Positions 11,850 through 22,766 of a DNA stretch of 64,000 bases are shown piece by piece (the first letter of the stretch is position 1; every line of letters begins with the position of its first letter). The DNA is from Rutpela maculata (Eukaryota; Arthropoda; Insecta; Coleoptera; Cerambycidae), in the NCBI GenBank assembly GCA_936432065.2, contig OW386286.2:7557208-7621207 (forward strand), in the 5' to 3' direction. Both the position numbers and the translations under genes were made by a program. The notes below the pieces were generated by a model. The model was not told the origin of the DNA. It made no database searches and worked only from the letters and a program-made list of their open reading frames with translations.

Positions 11850-12840
11850 TTAATTCAATATTTAAAACTTTTTGAGTTCAGTATGCCAATAAATCATTCT
11901 AATATCAGATGCATTTTAAATGATAATTTGTAAGTCAAACCCACTTGCCAAATTGGTTTCCTTTGAAATTTAAAGTTAATATAACAATAAATAATATTTA
12001 CATCCCACACAGAAATGTTTGACACTATCACAATATTTGCGCCATTTAAGATGACTTAAAACATATTATATTAACTTACAAAAAATAAAGAAAACAATAC
12101 AAACAATTCCTTGAACATCTTGAACAGTGAAAAAATATAAGTGGATAATCAAAACAAATATGTTCAGTAGTCTCTGAGTGGGTTCAAGGTTTCATAACCA
12201 ACGACAACAACGACGCATTGATATCTTTCTAAAACCGTTTGCAGTAATTTCCTTAGACCTCCGAGTAAAAGAAATCAGTTAATTTTGTCAAGAAAGATAT
12301 CTGCGTGGGAAGATCTTTCTAAAACAAACGAAGTGTACAGTGTTTTTTTATTACAGGTCAACTATTTTTCAGCATAGGTAGCAACATAACCTAAAATTGA
12401 AAATGGATCTATAAAACCTCACGAGGAAGCATAAACAAGACAAACATTAAAAGTACGATGAACACTTACAACAGGGTCAACATTTATAACCAGAATTTAG
12501 CAGTAATTCCATATACAGGGTGATTTATCATGACATGCGGGAAATTTATCAGAGGCTGTTCCTGTTGTAGAACTCTCCAAAATCGTCTTAAGTTGAAGAC
12601 AGAATCAAAATTCGACTTAGGCAAAAATTTCATTTAAAGACATTTTTAAGAGTCTGCAGAGGCACAGATCAGTCCATAAGGACCGTTTTGGGTTCTATAA
12701 GGCGTTGGAAATGACCAGGTGAAAATTCGAAGAAACACCGAATTTCCACTTAGGAAAAATGTTTTTGGTTCAGGATATGAGAGCAGAAGTATATAATGAC
12801 AAAGATTTATGAATAATATACTTTTTCAAAGGTACCACAA
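11850..12840. other. No gene; ends with an ACAGGGTG-type repeat fragment
   Basis: AT-rich sequence without coding signals. ATACAGGGTGATTTATCATG near 12516 is of the kind seen at the ends of many insect repeats, and similar ACAGGGTG or CACCCTGTA pieces occur near 38479, 41607 and 59768. From about 12600 the sequence grades into the minisatellite that follows. Confidence 0.4.
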
Positions 12841-12842
12841 AT

Positions 12843-13215
12843 TGGACTTTGAAAAATAATATTTTTGAAAGGTCGTTAAAATTTGGCTCAAGAATCGATT
12901 TATCGAAAGTACGCCAAAATTTCACTTACAGACTAATTTTTCAAAACTGCGTTGAAATTTGGCTTGAAAATCGATTTTTCAAAAGTACGCCAAAATTTCA
13001 CCCGCAGATTAATTTTTCAAAACTACCTTGAAATTTGGCTTGAAAATCGATTTTTCAAAAGTACGCCAAAATTTCACCCGCAGATTAGTTTTTCAAAAGT
13101 ACCTTGAAATTTAGCTTGAAAATTGATTTTTCAAAAGTACGCCGAAATTGGTCTAAAAATGGATTTTTCAAAAGTACCACAAAGTCAGTTTAAAAAGTAC
13201 CACGAAAATATACTT
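12843..13215 (+). repeat. Minisatellite with a 38-bp subunit and 76-bp unit
   Basis: About four imperfect 76-bp units. Each has two related 38-bp halves: one with GAAATTTGGCTTGAAAATCG, the other with AAAATTTCACCCGCAGATTA, and both contain ATTTTTCAAAA followed by GTACGCC or CTACCTT. The central units are nearly identical and the outer ones degraded, as expected of a tandem array decaying from its edges. The frame at 12849-13031 is a by-product of the repeat. Confidence 0.85.
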
Positions 13216-14829
13216 TGAAATATTTTTATTTTTTATTCCTCCACCAAAGACATTGACCTTTGATGTACGGTCATTGAAAGCCCAATTCTAAAATATGAGC
13301 ATAAAATTTTAGCGATGCACTGCATCCGAAAGGCAAAATAGAAGATTTTGACAAAGCCGGCGTAGTGCCCATAAGCAAAAATTGATAAAAATCAATGCAC
13401 ATGTACAAGGCCGGTTTCTCACATAGAAAGAGTTTGGATTGACTCAGCGGCTCGCAATTTGGTCGAGCGAGTTGAGTGATGGTAGGAAATCCAATAGCGG
13501 TGCTTTCCAAATGACAAAGTTATAGAGGAAAACGCCTTGTGCATAAAAAACCAAAAATTCAATTTTGCCTAAAAGTCGCTCGAAGGTGGGTTGCTGCCAT
13601 ATCGATAATATTGAACAACTGCATAGGAGCAAGTAAATCGTGGACTGATCGAACGCCATTAAACTTATGCAGTTATAAGTCCTCATGAATGTGTTTGAGT
13701 ACGTGAATCTCCGCGATACAAGAACTTTAAAGCTAAGTAGTCTCTAGCGAAACTAAATTCATTTAGTAAAACATTTTTAAGTTAATATCAGTCAGCCGTA
13801 ATTATAAATTACAAATAGTCTCAGACTTCTCTAAAAAGCTCGCATTTTGATTCTGAGAAGTTGTGCATGAATCTTTTCTACCTAATCGATCGTTAGCGTG
13901 AGCGCTCTCGCTTGTATGGTATGAAAGTCATTACCTTGATTGGGGAAGGCACGATTCTTATCTTGAGAATTTTGTATAACCAATTCTGTTAAATAAACGG
14001 ATTCTTTGAACTATTGTTTTTTAATTGATCTTGAGGCCTGTTGACGGTCTATAATCCCTGGAACTTTCGTATAGAAAACCGGATGTGTCGAGTTAATTCA
14101 CATTAACGTTCGACCTTCTGGTTGCTTTAGGGATTTTTTTATGCGTTTTTTTGAGAAATTGATTCTGTCATTAACAGACCAAAACGTAGTTTCCACGTAC
14201 AAAAATTAATCCCTCCGCAGAGAAATTCTTCGGTTGGGATTTTTTTATGCAAAAATTCAGAAAATTAAGAGGTGCCTAAACCCCTAACGAGGGAATTCGG
14301 GTCCAGAGAGAGCGTAGTTTCCGATCTGTGGTAGTGCAGCCGACACTACTAAGAGCAAAGCTCGAGAGAGTAGAAGTGACTTTTTGGTTTTAATCAAATC
14401 ACACTACAAAAATAGCGAAATAAATCGAAAAGACATTGAGCCTATGCTAGTGAATTCTAAACAACTAGATATAAGAGATATTTATTTAAACCCGTCAATA
14501 ACACAAAAACATCAAACTTCGGCGGTGCTTTGTACCTGCCGGTGTCCTGATTGTTCGACCGAAAGCAAAAAATGCGGCACTTGACGGCACCCGCCAGCTT
14601 AACTTTTTATGCCAATTAAGGAAATGTAAACATCTTCGATATGTTCTTTCACAAGTAAGTTCATCGCCCTATTACTGACCACAGACACGTAACAGAAGCG
14701 GATCGTCGTAAGTTTTAATGCCACAAAAATTACTAAATTGCCTCGGATCACTCTAAAATTTTGCAGAGGCTTTCCCACATTGAAGACTAGTACACCATTT
14801 TATTTTCCGCATGTCATGGTATATCACCA
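13216..14829. other. No recognisable gene, possible eroded coding DNA
   Basis: Plus-strand translation near 13340-13620 gives semi-open text with several stops, and two minus-strand frames (13271-13510, 13444-13686) overlap it; I recognise none. The last part may belong to the Penelope-like element beginning near 14830, but no reverse transcriptase motif was seen. Confidence 0.4.
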
Positions 14830-15280
14830 TGTATACATGGTTAATTGGATAAATTACGAAGAATCGGAAATAGGTTTTCTGTACGAACGGTCTTTCAAAT
14901 GAGTGTAACATTAAGATCTGCTTTATCAAACGCTAAGCCGGTTAATATTATTCAAAATTCCAAAAATAGCATTAATAGTGTTTCACGTGAGTGTGGTAAA
15001 CATTACGTAGGTGAGTCATCTAGACCTTTCAATGTAAGGCTTCATGAACACAGAGATTATGCTAGAAAGGAAGAATTCCAGAATTCAAAAATTTATAAAC
15101 ACGCGTGGGATAACAACCATAGAAATCATAGGATCCTGTAGGACTGCGAAAATTTTGGAAAAAAAAGCAACGCAATTAAAAGAAAACTTAAGGAATCCGC
15201 ATTATTTTGTTCAATGAGGATAAATGTGTATCAAATTACAGATTTCTGTACCAGCTGGGTGCCGATAGTAAGAGACTAGG
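14830..15280 (+). pseudogene. Penelope-like element, C-terminal GIY-YIG endonuclease remnant
   Basis: The frame at 14845-15141 reads RIGNRFSVRTVFQ, TLRSALSNAKP, then CGKHYVGESSRPFNVRLHEH and SKIYKHAWDNNH. This is the arrangement of the C-terminal linker and GIY-YIG endonuclease of Penelope-like retroelements (YVGES equals the YIGET/YIGQT core, R-x5-R-x2-EH the catalytic helix, HAW-x3-H the third block). After a stop at 15141 the tail continues in other frames with LEKKATQLKENLRNPHYF and TSWVPIV, the usual end of these proteins, stopping near 15280. The reverse transcriptase half is missing, so this is a 5'-truncated, frameshifted relic. Confidence 0.8.
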
Positions 15281-15332
15281 TAAGTAAAAATAAAATAAAT
15301 ATAATTTAATGTGTCACGTGACTATGGAAAGA

Positions 15333-15493
15333 GAATACAAGAACCAAAGGCCTCAAATTTTTTCAGCCACCTCCACCTCCACTACCCATGTGGCATATCG
15401 TTTTAAGGATTTTTGGAGTAGATGATTTCAAATAAGAGACTTGGATAGGAAATCTGGATGTGGAAGTGGTGATTCCCTAGGCAGCTGTTTTTA
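15333..15493 (+). repeat. Dispersed repeat family A, copy 5 (one end only)
   Basis: About 160 bp matching the right-hand part of copy 1, from the ACAAGAACC block through CATGTGGCATATCGTTTTA to AATCTGGATGTGGAAGTGGT and GATTCCCTAGGCAGC. It shows a short internal deletion beside GATGATTTCAAATAAGAG. It lies just downstream of the Penelope relic. Confidence 0.75.
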
Positions 15494-15495
15494 AT

Positions 15496-16809
15496 GCAGT
15501 TTTCTGTAATCAGATAATTCTTCAGAGCAGGTTCTTAGATAGTGATATCATCGTACTGAAACATCGTAGGGGGTTTTTAATTTAAATCATATTCATTTAA
15601 CCAACTGAATCTGGTGGTGAAGAAAATTATTATAGATGTCACGGGAGTTATGTAGATATAGTGAATTGATTTTTGGAATGGCCAAAGATACATTAAACTT
15701 ATTAAATCATTATTATTGCTCCTGTTTAAGAAAACTACACATTTATTTAATTTCTTCAATATACTGTAAATAAATTAACTAACCATGTTTGCTGATTAGT
15801 TTGTTTGGGTGCTCTCAAAAGAAGTCCATGATCCTCTCTTAATTTGACATTTCTTTTAAATAGCTTTAAATATGTCTTTGTCATAAATTATAGGATACTC
15901 GACAGCGTATATAAAACAAAACTACTTATCGAGATATATTATGCCGTTCCCGGAGAATAAAATCCACAAAAAACAATTTACTGTTGACTTCTTCACTCCT
16001 CTGTTACTTAACGGTATGTCCATTTTTGTAAAGTCCAAACGAGATCTAAACATTTTACATACGAGGAAGCATGTCCCGGGTAAAATATGCACGGGCACTT
16101 ATTAAATTAGTTTATATTATACGGTAAAGTTGTTATATAGTTAAATTTCCATATAGATAAACGTAATATAGACATGTAGAACCACAAAGATTACCATCTC
16201 GTTAGCTATGTATCGTGTCTTACTGTATGCCTACATAGTGTTAAAAATTCCTTATAAACAATAAGATCTATTACAATGAGAATGTATCTGTGTTATGTAG
16301 CGTAGGCGATATCTCGAAGATACGACTTGTATGTAAAAAAATTCGAAGTATGTGACCATATGTCACATAAATTTATTAACCTAAAAACATATCATCATCA
16401 ATAAAATTTGGTATTCTATGCGTGTGAAAAAGAATTTAAGAAAGCAAGAGTTACATAATAATAGAACCATTTTCAGGGGCAACCTTCGTGTTGTAGAATT
16501 AATGTGACGCATAACTGTTGTATATTTGTAAACAAACGCAAGTCGGTAAAATTAGGTATGATGAGGTGCAGAGCAGTTTTAGCAAACCTAAAAAAAATCC
16601 CAGCAGAAAATCTGACCAGTGATCACTGATCATATATTGTTGCCTTTTCAGATTTATGAACAAGCAATCATTATGTTTCACCAGCTGTAAACACCGTAAT
16701 CAATTTTAATCAAGGTGCATTAGTGATTACCAGAAAGGGCGAATGTCGTTTTTTTTCTATGGTGATAAATATAAGAGAAATTTTAAATTTAAAGGAATAA
16801 TATTTTATT
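15496..16809. other. No recognisable gene, 15.5-16.8 kb
   Basis: AT-rich sequence. Short minus frames at 15577-15759 and 16499-16681 have no recognisable features. No repeat copies or structural signals were found. Confidence 0.45.
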
Positions 16810-17417
16810 CACTACTTCCACATCTAAATTTTCCATTCAAGTCTCTCCCAATGTGGAAATAATTGTATATGGAACTTTAATAATATAATATTTCAAAAAC
16901 CCATAAAACGATATCCCACATCGGTAGTGGGGTGGGGGTGGTGATAGGCTAGTGGTAGTGAGGGTTGAAGTAAAAAAATATTTTGAGGTTTTTGGTTCTT
17001 GTACACACACTAAATCACATTTTTTTTCACCCCCTTTAATGAGACTGGCTAATGCCGAAAAAAATTTTGAGACCTTATAGCTTCTCTTGTATATACTAAA
17101 TACCAATTTTATGGAGTTTTACCTGCTTAATTTATCTATTTACCCCCATTTACCTCAGTTTACCCCCAACCTTTCAACGGAATAAGATGAAAATCCAGAT
17201 CACGTTAAGATACATACGTGTACCAAATTTCAAGTCAATATCTTAAACGGTTCCAGAGTAATCGTGTGCACAAAAAAGTTAGAGACAGACAGACAGACAG
17301 AATTTTTTTAGCTCAAACTTAAAATCTCGACTTTTCATGACATTCTAAGCCTATTTAAATAATAAAAATTTTCAAAATTTCTTGGTCGTTACTATATTTC
17401 CATTGTATGTGGGAGTA
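16810..17417 (-). repeat. Dispersed repeat family A, copy 3
   Basis: Reverse copy of 125-777, more decayed. It starts CACTACTTCCACATCTAAAT and ends with a mutated inverted end near CCATTGTATGTGGGAG. The (GACA)n block is reduced to about four units near 17283-17301. Confidence 0.8.
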
Positions 17418-18087
17418 AAATATAGTCTTATTTATAACTGCGATATAAAACTAATAATTTTTTAACATTTAACGCTGTAATAATATCCAAAAAAAAAAAA
17501 AAAAATACAGTAGAGGCTATAGAGCACTTACTGAATCCTTAATGGACTCTGATTTATTTAAGATATACATTTATATGCGAATAATCGCAACACCAACTAG
17601 CAGGGATGTATACCAATTCAAAATTTTGAAATTTCCTGGCTTTTCCAGTATTTCCATGACTTTTCAATTAAAAGTTTCAGAACATTTTTCTGCTCGAAAA
17701 TGAAAATTGATGAGCGGGGAGGGGAAAATGGAAAACATTTTTTAAGAGCGGGGGGCGCAAGATGGGATATAAATAGTTTTAATAAATTTTCCCCGACTCC
17801 TTTTTATACATTTATGAATTCCCTGACTTTTCCCTGATTAAAATCAAATCCCCTGACTTTTCCAGGTTTTCTCTGTTTTCCAGAAAGTATACAACCTGAA
17901 CTAGAATAAGATAAATTATAGTATATGCATAAAATTTGTGGGCTAATAACCCAAACATTGACGCCGTATATAGACAAAAAAAAAGCGGCTTATCTATACC
18001 GCCACGTCCATTATGAATAGATATAGCTAAAATGGTCCTTTTGAAGTAAGTTAGAGAGAACTTACTTTAAAACGAGACATTTTGACT
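17418..18087. other. Poly(A) run and a CCTGACTTTTCC-type repeat fragment
   Basis: An A-run lies at about 17490-17505. At 17620-17890 the phrases TTTCCTGGCTTTTCCAG, CCATGACTTTTCAATT, CCCTGACTTTTCCCTG and CCCTGACTTTTCCAGG recur, and a G-rich stretch GGGGAGGGG lies between. This is a degraded dispersed repeat without coding sense. Confidence 0.4.
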
Positions 18088-18580
18088 ATTTTTACAATAA
18101 ATTATTTTTTATTTATTTGCTTTCATCATTTAAGTATTAAGCAAATCACAACTTTACACACTTTTAATAATAAACTGCCAATTTACACGACAACTTAGGT
18201 CGAAAAAAAATTTATAGATAAAATTTAAAAGCACGAGTGATATTTGAGGAGAATATTTCACGAATAAAGAACATAAAACATCTTTAATATTAAGTTTTGC
18301 CATTTTATATTTATTATAAAATTACCTACTTTCTGTATATTGTTGCATCGTTAGGTAAATACTTTAAAACACTCATTATTGGAGAATTAATCAAAACAAC
18401 TAATCTTCTAGCTAATACTTTTGGCTAATACATATTTAATTATGGAATTATCTACTTTCTGTATATCTGAATTTTATAATAAATAAAAAAGTGTGTAAGT
18501 TGTGATTTGCTTAATATTTAAATTATATTCTCTAATCACGACGAAAGCAAATAAATAAAAAATAATTAATTGTAAAAATA
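18088..18580. mobile_element. MITE-like element with inverted arms of about 100 bp
   Basis: Left arm TTTTTACAATAAATTATTTT and TTTATTTGCTTTC near 18088-18130 pairs with TAATTGTAAAAATAAAT and GAAAGCAAATAAATAAAAAA near 18540-18580. The pairing also covers TTAAGCAAATCACAACTT (left) and AAGTTGTGATTTGCTTAA (right). A rearranged partial relative lies at 60108-60272. No open frame. Confidence 0.65.
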
Positions 18581-19119
18581 AATCAAGAATAGGCTTGTAA
18601 ATAGTGAATGAATGGATGTTTATACTGCACTGATGAAAACTAACTAGTTCGAAAAAACTTGTACAACTTCTCTAGAGTTGAAATAGAATGGAAAGTTCAA
18701 TATATTTTTTGCCTTTAATGGCCGTGTACAAAAAAATTCGTTTCAAGAATAAAATAATGAAGAAAAACAAAAATATAGTCTGTATTTACGCTACCTTCCT
18801 TTAAGGGCGTTTAGGAAAAATTAGAGCAAATGTAGAAAGTTCAGTTCTTCAGAATATACCTGAGTATGGACATGCCGAAGATGCCTCGCAGCTAGAAGTT
18901 CATGCCGCAGTTTCATTCGATGCATTAAAGCCATCAATTTGTAAAACAAACCTGTACATTTAAATGTGACCGCACATACCGAGGATGCTAGCAGCAGTTC
19001 ACCAAACTGATTAAAAATTTGTACCTACCAATTCCATTTCAGCTCTGGTTAACTTGTGGTCTAGGTAGACAGACTTAAGATTTATATATGACAGTTCTTC
19101 ATTGGTTGAGATATAAATT
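18581..19119. other. No gene; two similar AT-poorer phrases
   Basis: Contains GGACATGCCGAAGATGCCTC and a loosely similar GCACATACCGAGGATGCTAG about 95 bp later. These may be the linker of the Penelope-like sequence that follows, but the reading frame is too damaged to say. Confidence 0.3.
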
Positions 19120-19400
19120 ACAACTTTTATGCATCCCAAAGGATTGTAAATTGAAGTATGCTGGACAAACGAAACGTCCCAATGTTACCAGATTGAAGAA
19201 GCATATGGCCATGTCAAATATGGAAATCTGAAAAGTCTAATGTTGCCACGCATGTAGACAGCTAAATATTTTTGAAAGCTTGCTACAAAAAAAAGGAACT
19301 TAACCGTATAAGGCCGATCCGAAATAGTGGATACGTATGAAAGGCGGCTTCCATCCATCCTCGCGTACACCAATCTTTGAATATGTGCTTATTTAATATT
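19120..19400 (+). pseudogene. Second Penelope-like GIY-YIG remnant
   Basis: The plus strand near 19138-19210 reads DCKLKYAGQTKRPNVTRLKK, equal to the C-x-x-x-YIGQTKR-x5-R-x2-H core of Penelope GIY-YIG domains. After frameshifts it continues as HVKYGNLKS, NVATHVD and KKRELN, matching the linker and HV-x-H part of the same family. It has YAGQTKR where the 14.9-kb copy has YVGESSR, so it comes from a different Penelope lineage. Heavily frameshifted and without the reverse transcriptase. Confidence 0.65.
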
Positions 19401-20246
19401 TCAATTGTGAATTGTTAAGAACAAAACATAAGGCCACATATTTTCATTCACAAGTAATGATAGTGACTCAAGTTGGCCAGTACCGGCTACACCCAGTATG
19501 TGATCAACATGACCGAAGCTGCCGTAATTCCTGAATATTATAATTTCGACCATAATTACAGTAAAAAAGAAGCGATGTTCTTAATGAAACACGAATAAGA
19601 AAGTATCTGATTTCGGTGCGGCAGACGCAGACGGCTACTGACGGTAAACGGGTAAACAGAGGAGAATATTTAGAAATTATTAAAAGCTTCCTGCTGGGTA
19701 ATGTAAGATTTTATCGGCCGTCGCGCCACCTTTTAATATTTTTAATGCACTAACCGTATACCGCTGATATCAAGATAACATCGAAACGATCTTGGAAATT
19801 ATGTAATTTATGCGGTATACTCGTGTTCAAATTAAAACATGTGACAGTCGATGAATGAGATGAGAGTTGCGCCAGCTGTTTGACATTGGACTACATTTTC
19901 TTCTATTAGTAGCAATTATGTACGTAATCAGTCGAGAAATAATTGCTCAATAAATGCAGAATCGGCATATTTTTATTTATATAGAAGTTGCAAGGTTTCT
20001 TCATTCACTGTGGATTTACTTTAGACCAATTAAGTTACCTGGTTTTCCTATTTTGAAATCCAACCAAGTCTAGACTCAATGACAATTTTATTAATTGATG
20101 TTGGACATAAAACAAATGTAAATGAGTAAAAGTTGCATTGAAAACCAAACCGGGGCTTATGCAAACAGAAAGAGAAACAGAGTGCCTTGGCGACCTTTCG
20201 CTCAAGACGCCGAAAGCATCGTATGATATACGAAAAAAACTTATAA
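19401..20246. other. No recognisable gene, 19.4-20.2 kb
   Basis: No coding motifs. Minus frame 20048-20317 runs into the terminal repeat of the next element and is not credible as a gene. Confidence 0.4.
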
Positions 20247-20813
20247 GAGTAAAAACACACTAGGCGTTTTTCGCCGAGTCGGCAGCCGACTCGGCAGCCG
20301 CCTGTAACAACACACACGAAGCGGTTTAACTAGTTGTCGCAGAAAGCATCAAAGTACAACGTTGTCAGTTCAGTAGTACAGCTAGGAGGAAGAATTAATT
20401 CTGTCGGGTTTATTATATTGTCAATCAAAAAAAAGAAAAAATAGGCGTATGTGGGAACATCCAATTGTTAAGGAACGCCAGACAAAAAGTTTATATAATA
20501 CCTGTCACCCATTCTTCTCTGTTATTTCACGCAAAGTATTTGTAAACAGATTTGATTTGGCAAGCACGCATCAAATTTACGACTGAAACACGCAGCCTCG
20601 TGTGTGCGGTTACATGTAATACCCATATATACGAGAGGACGAGCGCCAACGCCCCTCAACGAGCGGCCCATGGTCCAGACGATGTGCCGAGGCGTGTCGC
20701 CTAAGATCAAAATCACGTGTGTGCGTTTCTATGATTTAGTATAGAACCATGTGCCGAGTCGTCTGCCGAGTCGGCTGCCGACTCGGCGAAAAACGCCTAG
20801 TGTGTTTTTACCC
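20247..20813. mobile_element. Harbinger-like MITE with GCCGAGTCGGC palindromes and TAA target duplication
   Basis: TAA flanks both sides (20244-20246 and 20814-20816). The ends GAGTAAAAACACACTAGGCG and CGCCTAGTGTGTTTTTACCC are inverted repeats continuing into TTTTTCGCCGAGTCGGC for more than 50 bp. The sub-terminal part repeats GCCGAGTCGGC and GCCGACTCGGC, so each arm can itself fold. A 3-bp TAA/TTA duplication and G-rich termini are typical of PIF/Harbinger elements. The 450-bp interior is richer in G+C than its surroundings and has no recognisable protein. Confidence 0.8.
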
Positions 20814-20917
20814 TAAGAGCAAAGTTGTGGGAAATTAAATTGTCTATAAAATAATTCAGAAGAATATTTATCGCTTCTTAATGTCGATACACGTGGGCCA
20901 CTATGAATGTGACAGGC

Positions 20918-21487
20918 CCACAAAAAAAAAGTTGTCTGCGCCGGGGTACTGACCATACCTATCCTTGTATTTTGAGCCGCTGAACACGAATCTGACCTTA
21001 GTTTTTCTCCAGGACGTCAGGTTTTTATTTTAATAGCAAATAAATATATAAATATTACGATTCAACAGACTTTTTTGCTGTTAAAAAAAACCGGACGTGT
21101 TTGGGAAAAACTAAGGTCAGATTCGTATTCAGCGGTTCAAAATAAAAGGGATATGTGTGGTCAGTACCCCCGCGCAGACCACTTTTTTTTGTTACCACTG
21201 TGCCACACTCAGAGTGGCACAAACTCACACAAGAAAAATCATCTGCGCGGGAGTACTGATCCCTTGTATTTTGAGCCGCTGAACACGAATTTGATCTTAG
21301 TTTTTCCCCAGCATGTTAGGATTTTCTTTTAACAGCAAATAAATACATAAGTATTAGACTTTTTTGCTTAAAAAAAAACCTGACGTAAAGGGGGGAAATT
21401 AAGGTCAGATTCGTGTTCAGCGGGTCAAAATACAAGGGATAGGTATGGTCAATACCCCGGCGCAGACAACTTTTCTTTTTTATGGGC
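20918..21487. repeat. Double palindrome: two hairpin units in inverted array
   Basis: The sequence from GGCCCACAAAAA to TTTTTTATGGGCC is one large inverted repeat (outer arms with GTTGTCTGCGCCGGGGTA and its complement). Each half also contains its own hairpin: TTGAGCCGCTGAACACGAAT through CTTAGTTTTT, a short AT loop with AGCAAATAAATA, then the complement. The centre holds GCCACACTCAGAGTGGC. So four near-identical arms of about 60-80 bp alternate in direction. It abuts the second THAP fragment directly. Probably a nested or tandem insertion of a hairpin MITE. Confidence 0.75.
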
Positions 21488-21492
21488 CTTTG

Positions 21493-21669
21493 TAATTCAT
21501 GTATTAGATTTACATATTGTTATTATTCAGATAGAAGTAAAAAAAATGCCGGGAACAAGATGTGCATGACTGTAACAACACGTATTGTACAAAGAAATCT
21601 ACTGGTCAAAATATTATTTTCCACGTTTTTCCAAAACCCAAAGATCTGGTTTCCAGAACCATAAGAGGA
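21493..21669 (+). pseudogene. THAP-domain exon fragment, copy 2
   Basis: About 177 bp closely matching 9041-9217. It has an ATG context MPGTRCA, then lacks 4 bases relative to copy 1 (in the CAVYD region), and then reads DCNNTYCTKKSTGQNIIFHV and FPKPKDLVSRTIRG in a single frame. Copy 1 is intact where this one is broken and the reverse, so both decayed independently from an intact THAP finger. The match stops after AACCATAAGAGG, so the second half of the finger is absent. The double palindrome lies immediately upstream. Confidence 0.7.
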
Positions 21670-21744
21670 TAACTTAGAGCTGATGCTGGGGGGGAGAAAG
21701 GAAATTGATTACGTAGTATCTGACTGATCAGTCCCAATTTCTCT

Positions 21745-21990
21745 GATTTAATAACAACGCCAATTCATGTAGAATATTATTACATTTGGCATTCCTCGGG
21801 GTTCCGTTTTGGGGCCAGTTTCATTTCTTATTTACGTCAATGATTTGTCGAACAGTAGTCCCTTGGCAAGCACTCTTTTTATAGACGTCACAATATTGAC
21901 GCATATCCATAGAGACAGTAAGTTTTTATTATCAGACGCTCAAAACAGTCTGTCATGGTTCAGAACTGATCCTTGAATAATAAGTTAGTC
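21745..21990 (+). pseudogene. Non-LTR retrotransposon reverse transcriptase scrap
   Basis: Translation gives RNIITFGIPRGSVLGPVSFL and IYVNDLS, the RT motif G-x-P-x-G-S-x-L-G-P upstream of the catalytic site, followed by TLFIDVTIL where a live enzyme has (F/Y)ADDT, so the catalytic aspartates are lost. NSLSWFRT follows and then a stop. Only about 80 codons survive. Confidence 0.75.
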
Positions 21991-22417
21991 CCTACGTTGG
22001 AAATTCTTGAACCTGCTAAATCTCAGAAATCATTACACTAATGTTTATGAAACTTGGCACAAACATTCGTTATAGATCGAGTATGAAAAAATTACAGACG
22101 CAGCTAGTCTTGTCTAGTCTAGTGTCTTTCTTGTTAACAAGGGAGTTCATATGATTCTATCTCATTTTAAGGTTGATCTGAGTGGAGAAAATCAGTCCAA
22201 TACTCCATCACATTGTTACTTAAATACGCTGTAAAAGTAATTCTCCCTTATTGGTGAAGATTTGGCTAGCTATCCAGAGGTGGCATGAGATATTTTTCAA
22301 ATTTACTTTATTTTCTAATTATATGCCAAAAAAATTGTAAAAACTTGACTTTTTATGAAAAATATGTGGTTTTATGTAATATATCGAAAAATATGTAACA
22401 AGATGTAAATCATGTAC
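21991..22417. other. No recognisable gene between RT scrap and SINE
   Basis: Part may be decayed LINE sequence continuing from the RT motif, but no further motif is visible. AT-rich. Confidence 0.35.
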
Positions 22418-22764
22418 GAGTCCGGGCGTTGGTATTGTTGTTTGTCTTCCTAGCCGGCACTCGATCAGCGATGTTAAGCAACGTTGGTGGCGTCCAGCGC
22501 TTGGAATGGTGATCCAAGTTCTCGCTGGAGATCTCAGTCCATATGCTGAGCTGTAAAAGCCTGACTGGACTGAGGCGACTCGGCGAGAGAAAGACAGAGG
22601 CTGATAACCGTGCCTGGGGGCCCTTATCAACAGACTCGAAGTCTAGTAAGACCATGTTTGGATGGGGAGCCCTGAGGCACACAAAAAGGAGTACTACAAT
22701 AGACCTTATGGTCGCTGTGGGGAAGGCCAATCGCCTGCTCCTTCAGAGTAATCTAATCTAATCT
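22418..22764 (+). repeat. SINE with a 5S rRNA-derived head
   Basis: The first ~100 bp resemble the body of 5S rRNA: CACTCGATCAGCGATGTTAA, then GCAACGTTGG, then CGCTTGGAATGGTGATCC, matching the 5S internal promoter (box A AGTTAAGCAACGTTGG; box C CTTGGATGGGTGACC) with small changes. The rest is unrelated to 5S, less A+T rich than its surroundings, and ends with TAATCTAATCTAATCT (22749-22764), a short-repeat tail typical of elements copied by a LINE. This fits a SINE3-type retroposon transcribed by RNA polymerase III. Frames within it on both strands are shadows. Confidence 0.8.
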
Positions 22765-22766
22765 AT

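Noticed and set aside
12843..13215. CRISPR array
   Set aside because: The repeats are contiguous without unique spacers, and the DNA is eukaryotic.
22749..22764. Telomeric repeat tract
   Set aside because: TAATC units, only about three, forming the tail of a SINE; not the TTAGG repeat of insect telomeres.
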